Assembly (NCBI GenBank): GCA_017307505.1
Contig: JAFKEE010000043.1
Coordinates: 52,679 to 116,678, forward strand
DNA length: 64,000 nt
DNA from: Acidobacteriota bacterium
GTDB taxonomy: Bacteria; Acidobacteriota; Terriglobia; Bryobacterales; Bryobacteraceae
Reading direction: 5' to 3'
The notes beneath the pieces are model-generated. The model saw only the letters and a program-made list of their open reading frames with translations. It had not been told where the DNA came from and made no database searches. Positions 1 through 8,006 of this stretch are shown here, piece after piece; the first letter of the stretch is position 1; each line of letters begins with the position of its first letter. A program made the position numbers and the translations under genes.

Positions 1-1
1 G

Positions 2-886
2 GTCACCGACGCAATTGACAGCATTCTGCACCAGACCTACGGCCGCGTGGAACTGATCGTGGTTGACGACGGGTCGACCGACGAAACCCAAGAAGTACTC
101 GGTAAGTATGGTGACCGGATCATCGTGATCCGGCAGGAGAACGCGGGGCCATCCGCTGCTCGTAATCGAGGTATCGCGGCTGCCCATGGCGAGTTTGTCG
201 GGTTTCTGGACTCGGATGATGTCTGGCTTCCCACGAAGCTGGAGAAACAGGTAGCGCTGCTGACCAAGTGCGACGAGTCAGTTCCATGTTGTTTGTGCAA
301 CATCATGATGAATTGGAGTGATGGTGGGAGAAGTTCGTTTGACATCGCATGGCTCAGCATCGAACAGCCAGAGGGGATCTGGACCAACGTCAGTGAAGTT
401 GTTGCGACCAGATTTGTCCTCTTGAATCAAGGCGTTCTGATTCGTCGATCCGCGCTGCAGCGGCTGGGCGGATTCGACGAGAGTCTACGGTACTTAGAAG
501 ATCACGACCTCACGCTTCGAATGTCTCTGCTAGGCCCATGGGGGATCCTGCGTGAGCCCCTGGTAATCTGGAGAGAAACCAAGGGGAGCTGTTACAAAGT
601 CGCGACGGCCCAAAGAAGCTCACTGGAAACGGCTCCCTGGATTGAGATTCTGGAACGTCAACTGGCCAGGGTGCCGAAGGACGGTGAGTACAGTAAATTG
701 AGACGGCATCTGACGAGAGAAGTGAAGAGGGCGCGGCGCCACTACAGAGGGGAGAGACTCAGTCAGTCGCCTTCATTCGCCGGCATGCTTGCCGGCAAGC
801 TACTGCTCAAGCTAGAGAAGTACCGCAGCAGCGTTTTCCGCCGCTCGCCTTGGTTCCCCACTGTGCAAATAGAGGCGGCCAAGTAG
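2..886 (+). CDS. Glycosyltransferase family 2, 5' end outside window
   Basis: Cytosolic GT-A glycosyltransferase expected to transfer a sugar from a nucleotide donor to a lipid-linked glycan. The frame is open from base 2 (it reads AIDSILHQTYGRVELIVV before the first possible internal start, a GTG at 47), so the true start lies upstream; 294 residues are visible. Seen: the donor-site motif VDDGSTDET, the metal-binding LDSDD, and the acceptor-side segment GGFDESLRYLEDHD with the ED.D pattern usual in GT2. The C-terminal 80 residues are basic (many Arg/Lys). It precedes the flippase gene by 72 bases on the same strand, so it is probably part of the same glycan-assembly operon. Donor and acceptor cannot be told from sequence. 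Confidence 0.9.
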   Translation, partial: VTDAIDSILHQTYGRVELIVVDDGSTDETQEVLGKYGDRIIVIRQENAGPSAARNRGIAAAHGEFVGFLDSDDVWLPTKLEKQVALLTKCDESVPCCLCNIMMNWSDGGRSSFDIAWLSIEQPEGIWTNVSEVVATRFVLLNQGVLIRRSALQRLGGFDESLRYLEDHDLTLRMSLLGPWGILREPLVIWRETKGSCYKVATAQRSSLETAPWIEILERQLARVPKDGEYSKLRRHLTREVKRARRHYRGERLSQSPSFAGMLAGKLLLKLEKYRSSVFRRSPWFPTVQIEAAK

Positions 887-958
887 ACTCGGGACAGTCT
901 TGGCACATTGCGATCGCGCAACCACAGGTGAGGTAGTGTCACCCGGGCCAACTTTCAA

Positions 959-2347
959 ATGGGAACTCCAAGTAAATCAATCACAGCACTAACCGAGGGG
1001 TTAGGCTCACTTACGATTCAGGAACTCCGCCGGAAGGCTCTCGCCGGCCGAGCAGGCAAGGTCATTCGGGCCGGCTCCTGGAGCGGAGTTGGCTACATTA
1101 CATCGCAAGCTCTGCGAATGCTGGCCACTTTGGTGTTAACACGCCTGTTGGCTGGCCCGGAGGCGTTTGGCGCTATCGGGTTGGTTGGCGTGTTTCTCGC
1201 CGGTCTGGCGATGTTCTCTGAGCTCGGCATTACGGCAAACGTGGTCCAGCACGCGCGCGGCGACGACCCCCGGTTTCTCAATACGGCATACAGCATCCAA
1301 GTCATGCGCGGAGCCGCAATTTGGCTTATCGCAGTAGGCGCCGCATATCCACTCTCCTTGTTCTACAAGCAACCGGAAATAATGCCACTTCTGGTCGTGG
1401 CTGGGTTGTCTGAGTTGATTAGAGGGTTAGCGAGCACGGCTGCATGTACTTTGACCAGGCATGTGAATCTACGAGATATTACTCTTCTAACAGTCGGCTC
1501 TGAATTTGTGGCTGCGGCGATTAGTATTGGGTGGGCCATGGTTGCGCCATCACCATGGGCTCTGGTTGTTCGGACAGTGGTCAGCGCCATTATATATGCA
1601 GCCGGCAGCCACTTTATTGCCCGGCCCAGAGTACAATTCGAATGGGATCGCGAGTCGGCACGCGATCTGCTCCATTTTGGCGGATGGGTTTCTCTCTCAA
1701 CAGCAGCATATTTTCTAAGTGGTCAAGGAGAGCGGTTGATTCTGGGCAAGTTTATCACACTGGGAGAATTAGGATGTTTCTCTCTCGCCGTGATGATAGT
1801 ATCAATGCCTGGAGGCGGGATCAATCAGTTGGTGAATCAGATATTTTTGCCTATCCTGTCTCAATCTGTGAGAACTGGTGAGGCCGCTACAATTCAGGAT
1901 TTCATTCGAGCACGCCGTGTGTTTGCCGCACTTGCTGGTTTCTCTGCTTTAGGTTTCCTTCTGTGCGGAAGACCATTTGTCACATTGCTTCTGCCTAGCA
2001 AATATGCGATGGCGGGCTGGATGGTTCAGGCATTAGGCATCAAAGTTGCCCTTGACATATTTGCGGCTCCAGCCACCACGGTCATCCTGGCACGCGGCAA
2101 ATCTGCGTATTCGGCCTATGCTAGCTGTCTCCGGCTGGTGTTCATGGTGGCGGGGCTTGGAATAACTATCAGGTACTTCGGTATTAAGCAGGCAATCATA
2201 TCACTGCTGGTAGCACAAGCAATTTCATATTTTCCTGTGATCTTTGGAGTTTCTACAATGCTGCCCGGTGTTGCAAAAGCGGAACTGAAATGGTACGGCG
2301 GATTCTTAGGTCTTCTGTGCATAGCTGCATTCGTTCCATGGCCCTAG
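959..2347 (+). CDS. Wzx-type oligosaccharide flippase (MOP superfamily)
   Basis: Integral inner-membrane protein of 462 residues expected to flip the undecaprenyl-linked repeat unit to the periplasmic side. After a cytosolic head of about 40 residues it shows a long series of hydrophobic segments (about 12) with the opening pattern SWSGVGYITSQALRMLATLV and GPEAFGAIGLVGVFLAGLAM typical of polysaccharide biosynthesis flippases. The ATG at 959 has only a weak ribosome-binding sequence; no better start is seen. The gene is clearly less G+C rich than most of the window (a sample at 1801-1860 counts 28 of 60), as is common for wzx genes and suggestive of separate ancestry. It sits between glycosyltransferase genes. 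MATE-like drug export is a less likely alternative. Confidence 0.85.
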   Translation: MGTPSKSITALTEGLGSLTIQELRRKALAGRAGKVIRAGSWSGVGYITSQALRMLATLVLTRLLAGPEAFGAIGLVGVFLAGLAMFSELGITANVVQHARGDDPRFLNTAYSIQVMRGAAIWLIAVGAAYPLSLFYKQPEIMPLLVVAGLSELIRGLASTAACTLTRHVNLRDITLLTVGSEFVAAAISIGWAMVAPSPWALVVRTVVSAIIYAAGSHFIARPRVQFEWDRESARDLLHFGGWVSLSTAAYFLSGQGERLILGKFITLGELGCFSLAVMIVSMPGGGINQLVNQIFLPILSQSVRTGEAATIQDFIRARRVFAALAGFSALGFLLCGRPFVTLLLPSKYAMAGWMVQALGIKVALDIFAAPATTVILARGKSAYSAYASCLRLVFMVAGLGITIRYFGIKQAIISLLVAQAISYFPVIFGVSTMLPGVAKAELKWYGGFLGLLCIAAFVPWP

Positions 2348-2393
2348 GTTGAAGGTGATGATCCTATCAGTTACGCGTGTGTGAGATAGAGCT

Positions 2394-3356
2394 ATGAAAG
2401 TATCTGCGGTCATTGTAACTTACAACAGGCGTGAGTTTATTCGTCGAGCTATCGATAGTATTCTGCATCAGACTGTGCCAGTAGATGAGATTGTTGTTGT
2501 GGATGATGGGTCCACTGATGGTACGGCGGAAGCAGTGACGGAGTGGTTTGGGTCGGTAGCTAAGGTGGTTCGTCAGGACAATGGCGGTGTCGGTGCTGCG
2601 CGATGGCGGGGGGTCCGTGAGGCATCAGGCGATTGGATTGCATTCCTCGATAGTGATGATGAGTGGATGCCGGATCGGACGCGGCTTCTGCGGGACGCAG
2701 CCGGGAAGGTGCCAGGCGACGTTGCATGGATCTTCGGGGATATGCAGGTTGTTACGGATGCAGGCAGCGCCACCACTCTTTTCGGCGAGCATGGCCTCAC
2801 CGTCAAGGAATCCCCAGAGGTATTCCCAGACCCACTGAGTGTCCAGTTCCCGTTTCAGTTCGGGTTGCTCCAAGGCAGTTTCATTCGTAGAGAAGTGCTG
2901 CTTGAACTGGAGTGCTTTGGCGAGAGACTTCGAAGCGATGACGACCTACTTGCCGGGTTTCAGGTAGCGTGCCGCTATAGGTTCGCAGCCATCCCCGACA
3001 TTGTTGGGAAGTACTTTCGGACCTCGGACTTGTCTGCCAGTTCGGTGGTAACAAACGGTGTCTACGGAGTCGATCATTTCCGCTCCCGCATGCTGGCCTT
3101 TGAGCTGGTGGTGCAGTCCGGCCGCCGCACTCCCTGGAACATGCGATATGCTTCCGAAGTTCGCGGACTGTGCAAAGTCCTGGCGACGCGTGGCTCGGTC
3201 CCGAAGGGTCTGGCGCTGCAGCAGTTCCGGTATGGCGGTTACTCCATCAAGGGTCTTGGTTTCCTCTTCGCGGCGATGATGGGCCGGCGGGGCATCCTGG
3301 CCTGGGATGCAGTGGGAGAGTTTCGGCGGAACCGCAGAAGCCAGCCACAGGGGTAA
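2394..3356 (+). CDS. Glycosyltransferase family 2
   Basis: Cytosolic GT-A enzyme of 320 residues. Seen: an N-terminal Rossmann-like start SAVIVTYNRREFIRRAID, the nucleotide-binding motif VVDDGSTDGT at about residues 37-46, the DXD-type AFLDSDDEW near residue 85, and an acidic acceptor-side motif RSDDDLLAGF near residue 185. The C-terminal third is basic and may hold an amphipathic membrane-associated segment (IKGLGFLFAAMMG). It follows the flippase by 46 bases and precedes a membrane glycosyltransferase by about 40, so all appear co-transcribed. Its core resembles that of the partial GT2 gene at the left edge, suggesting an old duplication. Substrate unknown. Confidence 0.9.
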   Translation: MKVSAVIVTYNRREFIRRAIDSILHQTVPVDEIVVVDDGSTDGTAEAVTEWFGSVAKVVRQDNGGVGAARWRGVREASGDWIAFLDSDDEWMPDRTRLLRDAAGKVPGDVAWIFGDMQVVTDAGSATTLFGEHGLTVKESPEVFPDPLSVQFPFQFGLLQGSFIRREVLLELECFGERLRSDDDLLAGFQVACRYRFAAIPDIVGKYFRTSDLSASSVVTNGVYGVDHFRSRMLAFELVVQSGRRTPWNMRYASEVRGLCKVLATRGSVPKGLALQQFRYGGYSIKGLGFLFAAMMGRRGILAWDAVGEFRRNRRSQPQG

Positions 3357-3398
3357 TGGCACCGAACCAGTTGGTGAATGTTGAGAGGGAAAGTGACT

Positions 3399-4958
3399 AT
3401 GGGAAGTCTGGCTGCTACATCCAGGCGCGTCAGCGCCCTGCTTTCGTTCACTGGATTTAACCTGCTGCTGCTGGCGCTCTGTGCTGCAACAGTTCTCCTG
3501 TTTCTGGTTCAGGCCGCTGGATATTTGCCTGTCCGGGGTGATAATTCCTACCCGGAGGCCGCAGCCGCTCTGTCGGCCCAACGCTGGGCACAGGGTCTTC
3601 CACTGTACGAGAACTACAGACAACCCCCTTATCTCGTGACGGCTTTCCCACCGCTTTGGTACGCGTTGCTTTCCATGCCGGCCCGCCTTGGTTACGCAAA
3701 CCTTGATTCAGTGACCCTGTTTGGGCGGCTGTTGAATCTGGTGGCGCTGTTCGGAGTGGCGGGCCTAGGGTTCGTTTGGGGACGGCAACTGGGGCGGCCT
3801 GTCCTGATTGCGTTACTGACACCGGCGCTTTACCTCAGCTTCCCGATTCTCATCCCGTGGGCGGTCACCGTCCGTCCAGACTTCCCCTCGCTGTTTTTTG
3901 CCTTACTCGCCTTGTGCCTGGTGGGCTATAGGCCCAGCACGGCCTGGGTGGCAATGGCGGGCCTGGCTGCAGCATTGGCATTCCTCATCCGCCATAACGC
4001 GGTCGCGGTGCCAGTCGCCGTGGTGCTGTGGCTGCTTTGGAGCGGGCGCTGGAAGCACGCCGTCACCTTCTGTCTGACTTGGGGCGTAGTCGTTGCCGGA
4101 ACGCTCTATGTGTTCAATTCCTCCTCCCACGGAATGTTGCTGGTGAACCTCTCGGGCGCAAAGTTTGGCCGGCTGGCGGTTACCTATAGCCGGGATAGCC
4201 TGCTCAGGTTGCTTGTCTCGCCGGGGCACGGGTTCGCATTGGTTCTGTTCATCCTCGGCGCGCTGGGGTTCCTGTACAGCTGGCGTGATACGGATCTGCG
4301 AAATCGGATGGTGGGCATCTACGTCATCGTCTCTCTCGGACTCGCCCTGTTCGGGTCGGCGGCCGCGGGCGGAGATGTTAACCATTACCTGGAGCCCGCC
4401 TTAGCAATGGCTCTTCTGGCGCCGACGGGCCTGGCCCGGCTCCGTGCCTCGTGGCCTGATGATTCGCCGCTCGCGGCCTTCGCAGCCATCTCCATGGTGG
4501 TGCTGTTACTGCCTTCCATGGACGTCCAGCGCTGGAAAGCCATGCATGAGCGGTCGGAAGACCTGAGAGGGTTTCTGCCTCTGGTGACGGAGAGAAGTGT
4601 TCTGACGGATGTTCCTTTCCTGGCCGCACGAATGCAATCACCGCAGGCTACAGATCTTGCATCGCTTTCCTACGCCGTCCGATCTGGAGGGTGGTCATCG
4701 GCGGGGTTGGTCAATCAGGTGGTGGAGAAAAAGTACGAAAGCGTGATTCTCAGCGAGGCGGTGAGCACAGCCTACGACCCTGCAGCGTTGTACCCGCGGT
4801 ATCCGCATCTGGATCCCGCACTCCGCAAAGCGCTCATGGAGAATTACGGGTTGTGCTTTGAGGTGGGAAGGCATTTTGTCTATGGCCCGAACCAGTCGGG
4901 CGGGGAAACAGGAAACCCTAAGTGCCCAGCCTTGGTTGAAGGCGTCGCCCAGAGATAG
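3399..4958 (+). CDS. GT-C membrane glycosyltransferase (GT39/ArnT-like)
   Basis: Polytopic membrane protein of 519 residues. The first transmembrane helix (about residues 18-38) is followed by a periplasmic loop with an acidic pair (RGDNSYPE) and an RQPPYLVTAFPPLWYALL segment, the arrangement seen in GT-C enzymes that use polyprenyl-phosphate sugars as donors. About ten further hydrophobic segments follow, then a soluble C-terminal domain of about 120 residues. I chose the ATG at 3399 because GAGGGA lies 9 bases upstream; an ATG at 3378 would add seven residues with poorer context. It could glycosylate the periplasmic repeat unit, or conceivably act in polymerisation, since no standard Wzy is seen. 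The family call is moderately sure, the role inferred. Confidence 0.75.
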   Translation: MGSLAATSRRVSALLSFTGFNLLLLALCAATVLLFLVQAAGYLPVRGDNSYPEAAAALSAQRWAQGLPLYENYRQPPYLVTAFPPLWYALLSMPARLGYANLDSVTLFGRLLNLVALFGVAGLGFVWGRQLGRPVLIALLTPALYLSFPILIPWAVTVRPDFPSLFFALLALCLVGYRPSTAWVAMAGLAAALAFLIRHNAVAVPVAVVLWLLWSGRWKHAVTFCLTWGVVVAGTLYVFNSSSHGMLLVNLSGAKFGRLAVTYSRDSLLRLLVSPGHGFALVLFILGALGFLYSWRDTDLRNRMVGIYVIVSLGLALFGSAAAGGDVNHYLEPALAMALLAPTGLARLRASWPDDSPLAAFAAISMVVLLLPSMDVQRWKAMHERSEDLRGFLPLVTERSVLTDVPFLAARMQSPQATDLASLSYAVRSGGWSSAGLVNQVVEKKYESVILSEAVSTAYDPAALYPRYPHLDPALRKALMENYGLCFEVGRHFVYGPNQSGGETGNPKCPALVEGVAQR

Positions 4959-5518
4959 CAATACCCCGTGATGGCGGGGGGAGTGCCTTCCGCCGAAAAT
5001 GAACCGGGTAGCCATACTCCGACCGGAGTGGCATGAGGCTAGTGCCCGCCGTACGTCCCTGCGAATTCTACACAACTCTAACAAACCAATGAGGAAAGGC
5101 AGCGTCATGTGCAATGGTCTATGTCCTCAAAACGATAGTACTGGAGAGGTGCACCCGGGGGTGGGTTCAGAACCACCCTTCTGTGAGATGTCTGTTTTCT
5201 GGACAATTGTGACTGGTCATAGGCGTGTCGGAGGCCTTGGAGGAATCAACGCAGTGGGACCGAAAGAGCGGTAGCCTGCGCTGAAATAGGAAATACCCCG
5301 TTCGGACGACGCGGAGGGATTGGTCGTTTGGCGTGGGATATGACGGTCGGTCGGATAGTTTAGTCAGGTCAGTTCAAATTCCCACCTTACGGCACCGCAT
5401 CAGGTTGCCCCCTCCATGAAAGTCCACAAATTCTGGTTCTGCCTCGCTGCAGCGTGCATTTGAGGCCGGCCAGGGCGAATTGCAAAAACGATCTCTTCGT
5501 ACAAATAGAGGCACCGCA
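4959..5518. other. Intergenic stretch between two glycan gene groups
   Basis: About 560 bases with no convincing gene. An open frame at 4999-5274 lacks a ribosome-binding site and recognisable content. Three small inverted repeats are visible: CCCCG/CGGGG at 4964-4979, right after the upstream stop; ACTCC/GGAGT at 5016-5029; and GGGTGG/CCACCC at 5159-5178 with an 8-base loop. None is followed by a T run. The stretch probably carries the promoter of the wlb-type gene that follows, but no clear -35/-10 pair was identified. Confidence 0.5.
4964..4979 (+). terminator. Weak hairpin after the GT39-like gene
   Basis: CCCCG and CGGGG arms (5 bp) with a 6-base loop start five bases after the stop codon. 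There is no T tract, so this is at best a weak terminator or an mRNA 3'-end stabiliser. Confidence 0.3.
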
Positions 5519-7180
5519 ATGGGAAATATCGCAGTTGTAGGGAACGGCTATTGGGGACGCAACCTCGTCCGGAACTTTCATGAACTGGGCGCACTCGGAA
5601 TCGTCTGCGATGGCAACCCGGATGTTGAAGCGTCGGTCCTGGAAAAGTACCCGGATGTACGCTTTACCCGCGACTACTCGGAAGTGCTGGAGCTCAGCGG
5701 CATCGACGCAGTTGTGCTGGCCACGCCCGCCGCTACGCACTTCGAGATGGCGCGGCGAGCTTTGCTGGCCGGAAAGGACGTCTTCGTCGAAAAGCCGCTG
5801 GCACTGAGAGCCACGGACGGCGCGGATCTTGTGGATCTGGCAGCTCGCAAAGGGCGCATCCTGATGGTCGGGCACATCCTGCAGTACCACCCCGCCGTCC
5901 TGAAGCTGAAGGAACTCATCACCAGCGGCACTCTCGGTCGTGTGCAGTACATGTACTCGAACCGGCTCAACATCGGCAAGATTCGTACGGAAGAGAACAT
6001 CCTCTGGAGCTTTGCTCCGCACGACATCTCGGTGATTCTGTCCCTGCTTGGTGAAGAACCGACCGAAGTCCGGTGCACCGGCGGGTCGCATCTGAACCAG
6101 GGTGTGGCGGACGTAACCCTCACTGATCTGGCTTTCCCCAGTGGTGCGCGGGCGCACATCTTCGTGAGCTGGCTGCACCCCTTCAAGGAACAGCGCCTGG
6201 TGGTGGTGGGCTCCGAGAAGATGGTCGTGTTTGATGACGCTGCCGCAAACAAGCTGGTCATCTATCCTCACCGTGTTGAATGGAAGAACCGGATCCCCAC
6301 CGCCGTGAAGGCCGATGGATGCCCCGTCGCCCTGAAATCTGTGGAGCCGCTGAAGGAAGAATGTCGCGCATTCCTGAACGCGATTGAGAAGCGCCAGAAT
6401 CCGGTGACCGACGGTCATGAAGGTCTCCGCGTGCTGCGTCTGCTGAATGCCTGCCAGGAATCACTCGAATCCGGCAGAACCATCATGCCCGCCCGCAAGC
6501 TCGCGATGGCGACCGGCGCGGAACAGTCCTGGTTCGCCCATCCCACGGCCATCGTTGCCGAAGGCGCACAGCTTGGGCAAGGAACCAAGGTCTGGCACTT
6601 CAGCCACATCATGAAGGGCGCCCAGATTGGTGAAAAGTGCATTTTCGGCCAGAACTGCCACATTGCCGGCGATGTCACGATCGGCAATAACGTCAAGGTC
6701 CAAAACAACGTTTCGATCTACACCGGCGCGATCATTGAGGACGATGTTTTCCTGGGACCGTCCTGCGTCCTGACCAACGTCACCAACCCGCGTTCGCAGG
6801 TGAACCGGCACAGCCTCTACGAACGGACCATTTTCCGCCGCGGCACGACCGTTGGAGCCAACTCCACGATTGTGTGCGGAATCGAACTGGGGCGCTATTC
6901 GTTTGTCGCTGCCGGCGCCGTGGTGACGAAGAACGTTCCGGATTATGCGCTCGTCATGGGTACACCCGCTCACCAGGTTGGCTGGATGAGCCGTCACGGA
7001 CATCGTCTCGAGAATCCGGATGCGGAAGGCATCATGGTCTGTCCGGAAAGTGGTTATCGCTACAAGGAAGTGAGCCCTGGTATCCTGCGCTGCCTCGATC
7101 TGGACGAGAACGCGGTGTTGCCGCCTCAGCTCGCAACGGGCAACAAAGCCTACGACGACTTCAAGATCAAGGTCGCCTAG
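5519..7180 (+). CDS. WlbA-WlbB fusion: UDP-sugar-uronate 3-dehydrogenase + N-acetyltransferase
   Basis: A 553-residue bifunctional enzyme. Residues 1-330 are a Gfo/Idh/MocA oxidoreductase: dinucleotide motif GNGYWG (8-13), EKP (91-93) with the family lysine, and SFAPHDISV near 170. Residues about 337-530 are a left-handed beta-helix acetyltransferase with hexapeptide repeats (VTIGNNVKVQNNVSIYTGAI), then a tail with two Cys (MVCPESGYR, LRCLDL). In Bordetella and Pseudomonas these are separate proteins (WlbA/WbpB and WlbB/WbpD): the first oxidises C3 of UDP-GlcNAcA, the second acetylates the 3-amino group made by WlbC. ATG 5519 has AGAGG seven bases upstream; a TTG at 5480 would add 13 odd residues. 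WlbC- and WlbD-like genes lie at 23.0 and 26.0 kb. The homology is strong; activity is inferred. Confidence 0.88.
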   Translation: MGNIAVVGNGYWGRNLVRNFHELGALGIVCDGNPDVEASVLEKYPDVRFTRDYSEVLELSGIDAVVLATPAATHFEMARRALLAGKDVFVEKPLALRATDGADLVDLAARKGRILMVGHILQYHPAVLKLKELITSGTLGRVQYMYSNRLNIGKIRTEENILWSFAPHDISVILSLLGEEPTEVRCTGGSHLNQGVADVTLTDLAFPSGARAHIFVSWLHPFKEQRLVVVGSEKMVVFDDAAANKLVIYPHRVEWKNRIPTAVKADGCPVALKSVEPLKEECRAFLNAIEKRQNPVTDGHEGLRVLRLLNACQESLESGRTIMPARKLAMATGAEQSWFAHPTAIVAEGAQLGQGTKVWHFSHIMKGAQIGEKCIFGQNCHIAGDVTIGNNVKVQNNVSIYTGAIIEDDVFLGPSCVLTNVTNPRSQVNRHSLYERTIFRRGTTVGANSTIVCGIELGRYSFVAAGAVVTKNVPDYALVMGTPAHQVGWMSRHGHRLENPDAEGIMVCPESGYRYKEVSPGILRCLDLDENAVLPPQLATGNKAYDDFKIKVA

Positions 7181-7193
7181 GACCCTACACCAT

Positions 7194-7649
7194 ATGGCAT
7201 CTGTCATTACCTCAAAACAGGCTCCCGCCATCGCCTCGACAGCCGGCACGCAACAGCGTGCCGGCTTTGCGTACACGGCGGAGATGGCTCTGATTGTCTC
7301 CGTCCTGCTGGCGGCGTGTGGGCATCTCCTGATCAAGAACGGGCTGAATGGTGTGGCGCTTCCGGCCCACGCGGCGCTCGTGATGAAGCTGCAGGCCTAT
7401 TTCCTGGCGCCCAAGGTTGTAGCCGGTCTGGCCATATATGGAATGGGGACGATGCTGTGGATCGTGGCTGTCTCCAAACGCGACATCAGCTATCTGTATC
7501 CGTTTACGTCATTGAACTATGTGGTCATCACCGTGGGCGGGATGTGCCTCTTCGGGGAGCCGGTTTCCGCCGGACGCTGGGCCGGCATTGTTGTCGTGAT
7601 GCTGGGCGTGGGGATGATGCACATATCCACAGGGGGGAAGAAGTCATGA
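7194..7649 (+). CDS. Small SMR/EamA-like membrane transporter, subunit 1
   Basis: A 151-residue protein with an N-terminal soluble tail of about 25 residues and four hydrophobic helices, the size and shape of small multidrug resistance or half-EamA proteins such as the ArnE/ArnF flippase for aminoarabinose-phosphoundecaprenol. Typical segments are SVLLAACGHLLIKNGL (first helix with a polar residue), SKRDISYLYPFTSLNYV and the glycine-rich last helix GIVVVMLGVGMM. It begins 13 bases after the WlbA-WlbB stop and overlaps the next SMR gene by four bases (ATGA), so the two are probably a heterodimer. In this setting a polyprenyl-phosphate-sugar flippase is more likely than a drug pump; that is inference. 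Confidence 0.75.
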   Translation: MASVITSKQAPAIASTAGTQQRAGFAYTAEMALIVSVLLAACGHLLIKNGLNGVALPAHAALVMKLQAYFLAPKVVAGLAIYGMGTMLWIVAVSKRDISYLYPFTSLNYVVITVGGMCLFGEPVSAGRWAGIVVVMLGVGMMHISTGGKKS

Positions 7650-8005
7650 GCGCTCTTACCGCCTTGTGGGCTAGCGTTGTGATCGGCGCCTTCGCGCAGA
7701 TCGCGCTCAAATCCGCCGTCAGCGGGCCTCTGGGCGGCGGCAATGCGGCCGCTTCGTCCTGGTGGCTCACCCTGCTGCGGTCGGGTTGGCTGTGGCTCTA
7801 CCTTTCCTGTTTCGGCGCGGCCACTGGGTTGTGGCTGCTGGCCCTTTCCGGACTGAACATCTCCTACGCGTTCCCGATGCTGAGCGCCAGCTACGTGCTG
7901 GTTGCCGTTCTGGCACGGATCTTCCTCAAAGAAGCAGTATCCATGCGCCGGTGGATCGCGATCGGTGTGATTTGTTGCGGTGTCATTCTCATTGCCCGGA
8001 GCTAG
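7646..8005 (+). CDS. Small SMR/EamA-like membrane transporter, subunit 2
   Basis: A 119-residue protein with four hydrophobic helices. Seen: VVIGAFAQIALKSAV, then LWLYLSCFGAATGLWLLALS, LNISYAFPMLSASYVLVAVL and WIAIGVICCGVILIARS. The ATG at 7646 overlaps the stop of the first SMR-like gene in an ATGA junction and has a GGGGGGAAGAAG stretch just before it, so translation is coupled. The SYxFP segment matches SYLYPF in its partner, which supports a heterodimer of the ArnE/ArnF or EmrE-pair type. It is followed after one base by a possible GTG start of the FAD oxidoreductase gene. Confidence 0.75.
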   Translation: MSALTALWASVVIGAFAQIALKSAVSGPLGGGNAAASSWWLTLLRSGWLWLYLSCFGAATGLWLLALSGLNISYAFPMLSASYVLVAVLARIFLKEAVSMRRWIAIGVICCGVILIARS

Positions 8006-8006
8006 C

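Noticed and set aside
4999..5274. 91-codon open frame in the 5-kb gap
   Set aside because: No ribosome-binding site, no recognisable domain, and an odd composition with cysteines and prolines scattered.
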